Source: UBA2365 sp964594045 (GTDB lineage Bacteria; Bacteroidota; Bacteroidia; Chitinophagales; Saprospiraceae). From it: DNA of 22,003 nt. Positions 21,040 to 22,003 of this stretch are shown here, in pieces. Under the pieces are notes generated by a model, which was given only the letters and a program-made list of their open reading frames with translations, had not been told where the DNA came from and made no database searches. The translations under genes and the position numbers were made by a program. The stretch is taken from positions 1 to 22,003 of the forward strand of contig CAZQKR010000058.1 in assembly GCA_964594045.1 (NCBI GenBank), written 5' to 3'. How positions within the stretch are numbered: position 1 is the stretch's first letter; each line of letters begins with the position of its first letter.

Positions 21040-21778
21040 AATTGAATGGACGGAACAAACCTGGAATCCTTCAGCGGGATGCACAAAGATCAGTTCAGGT
21101 TGTAAAAACTGTTATGCTGAAACCATGGCAATGAGGTTGCAGGCAATGGGCACAGCGGGTTATGAGAACGGTTTTAAATTCAACCTGGTGCATAGTCGTT
21201 TAAATGAACCCTTAAAGCGAAGAAAGCCAACTGTATATTTCGTAAATTCCATGAGTGATATTTTTCATGAAGAAATGACGAAGGAATATCTGGACAAAAT
21301 TTTTGCCGTCATCGAATCAACTCCTTACCATACTTATCAGATTTTGACAAAAAGGGCAGACAGAATGTTTGAATATCTGTCCACCAGAAAAATACCTTCG
21401 AATATTTGGCTCGGTGTAACTGTCGAAAATAAAAATGAAGGATTGCCAAGAATTGATAAACTTAGAAAACTGCGTGCCAGTGTGTTGTTCCTTTCTGTTG
21501 AGCCATTACTTGAAGACCTTGGAGAAATTAACCTTACCAATATCGATTGGGTAATTGTTGGCGGTGAAAGTGGAAACAGAGCCAGACCAATGGAAAAGGA
21601 ATGGGTTATCAATATCATGCAGCAATGCAAAAATGAAGATATTGCTTTTTTCTTTAAGCAATGGGGTACCTGGGGTGCAGACAGAATTAAGCGGAATAAG
21701 AAATTAAATGGAAAAGAGATAGACGGAAAAATATGGCAGCAGTATCCTGAAATAATAGAACAACAATTTGCTTTTTGA
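21029..21778 (+). CDS. Phage Gp37/Gp68-like protein (DUF5131), three-Cys-motif protein
   Basis: A 249-residue member of the DUF5131 / phage Gp37-Gp68 family. The N-terminus has IEWTEQTWNPSAGC followed by cysteines C18, C25 and C28 (C-x6-C-x2-C) in CTKISSGCKNCYAETMA. It continues with the family segments VYFVNSMSDIFHEE, YHTYQILTKRADRM, IWLGVTVEN, LFLSVEPLLEDLG, WVIVGGESGNRARPM and FFFKQWGTWG. The family is regarded as radical-SAM-like, so the three cysteines probably hold an iron-sulfur cluster. The real substrate is unknown. Its ATG lies inside the end of tcmP (11-nt overlap, different frame). Members occur in phages, prophages and accessory islands. The restriction-methylase just upstream fits a defence or mobile context here. 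Confidence 0.9.
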   Translation: MAHKIEWTEQTWNPSAGCTKISSGCKNCYAETMAMRLQAMGTAGYENGFKFNLVHSRLNEPLKRRKPTVYFVNSMSDIFHEEMTKEYLDKIFAVIESTPYHTYQILTKRADRMFEYLSTRKIPSNIWLGVTVENKNEGLPRIDKLRKLRASVLFLSVEPLLEDLGEINLTNIDWVIVGGESGNRARPMEKEWVINIMQQCKNEDIAFFFKQWGTWGADRIKRNKKLNGKEIDGKIWQQYPEIIEQQFAF

Positions 21779-21875
21779 CGACGAACATTTTTTTTGATCT
21801 GTTGCTCTATTTTGTTTGAAATGTCACAATTAGAATAACCGGTACAATAGTTCAGTGAGCATAATTACCTCACCA

Positions 21876-21913
21876 ACTTGCTAACTTTCGAACTTTATTA
21901 ACTTTCTACTTTA
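21876..21913. repeat. Short degenerate tandem repeat (AACTTTCT-like)
   Basis: About five units of 7-9 bp (AACTTGCT, AACTTTCG, AACTTTATT, AACTTTCT, ACTTT) occur in the gap before the right-edge partial gene. Low-complexity tract, no coding capacity. Confidence 0.5.
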
Positions 21914-21940
21914 AGGGTAGTATAAAATATATTGTGTAAA

Positions 21941-22003
21941 CTAAAATCGAAAGATAAAACCAAGAGCAACGAAGCCGGCATTTTCTTCACGGAACGGAAG
22001 GAG
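21941..22003 (-). CDS. Partial gene: possible C-terminus of an outer-membrane beta-barrel protein
   Basis: The minus-strand frame entering from the window edge reads 20 residues, ending NAGFVALGFIFRF, before a TAG stop at 21943-21941. Alternating hydrophobic residues and a terminal phenylalanine are typical of the last strand of outer-membrane barrels. Most of the gene lies outside the window, so neither the family nor the reality of the gene can be confirmed here. Confidence 0.4.
   Translation of the reverse strand, partial: LLPFREENAGFVALGFIFRF

Overview
The window comes from a member of the Bacteroidota. Four things support this: three secreted proteins carry type IX secretion (T9SS) type A sorting domains; several genes are preceded by the phylum's promoter type (TTTG at -33, about 19-20 nt, TAnnTTTG at -7); there are FISUMP and PKD-like surface repeats; and Shine-Dalgarno sequences are absent. 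Base composition looks about 40% GC. Saprospiria or a Bacteroidales-like lineage would both fit, and the sequence does not settle the order.

Layout. (1) 71-1759 encodes a secreted T9SS cargo protein of unknown function. About 1 kb of non-coding DNA rich in palindromic dispersed repeats follows. (2) 2769-4878 holds a GT4 glycosyltransferase and a sphingomyelin-synthase-like PAP2_C membrane protein, probably acting together on a lipid headgroup. A DUF808 (YedI-like) membrane protein with its own strong promoter follows. (3) On the minus strand, 6272-8326 encodes a secreted peptidylarginine deiminase with the full set of PPAD-type catalytic and substrate-carboxylate residues. (4) Next on the minus strand is a higBA-type toxin-antitoxin pair. 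The toxin is frameshifted, and a nested palindromic element sits directly upstream of it. (5) 9352-11903 (minus) is an overlapping OppB/OppC-type permease pair with no ATPase or binding protein nearby. (6) A tRNA-Cys follows, with a complete promoter and an intrinsic terminator, and then an AT-rich degenerate repeat tract. (7) 12868-15966 is a large surface protein with six PKD-like repeats, a FISUMP C-terminus and a sorting-like domain misplaced at its N-terminus. A small lipoprotein follows. (8) 17219-21778 looks like a defence or accessory island. It holds a single-chain restriction-methylase (type IIG-like) with an AT-rich, probably exchanged recognition region, then a TcmP (three-Cys-motif partner) / DUF5131 (phage Gp37/Gp68-like) pair overlapping by 11 nt. 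(9) The right edge cuts into what may be the C-terminus of an outer-membrane barrel protein on the minus strand.

The best candidates for something new are the TcmP-DUF5131 pair (predicted SAM-fold partner plus a non-canonical CX6CX2C protein), the PPAD-like secreted deiminase, and the nested palindromic element in front of the broken HigB toxin. Assignments come from reading the sequence and recalled family motifs. No database search was run.
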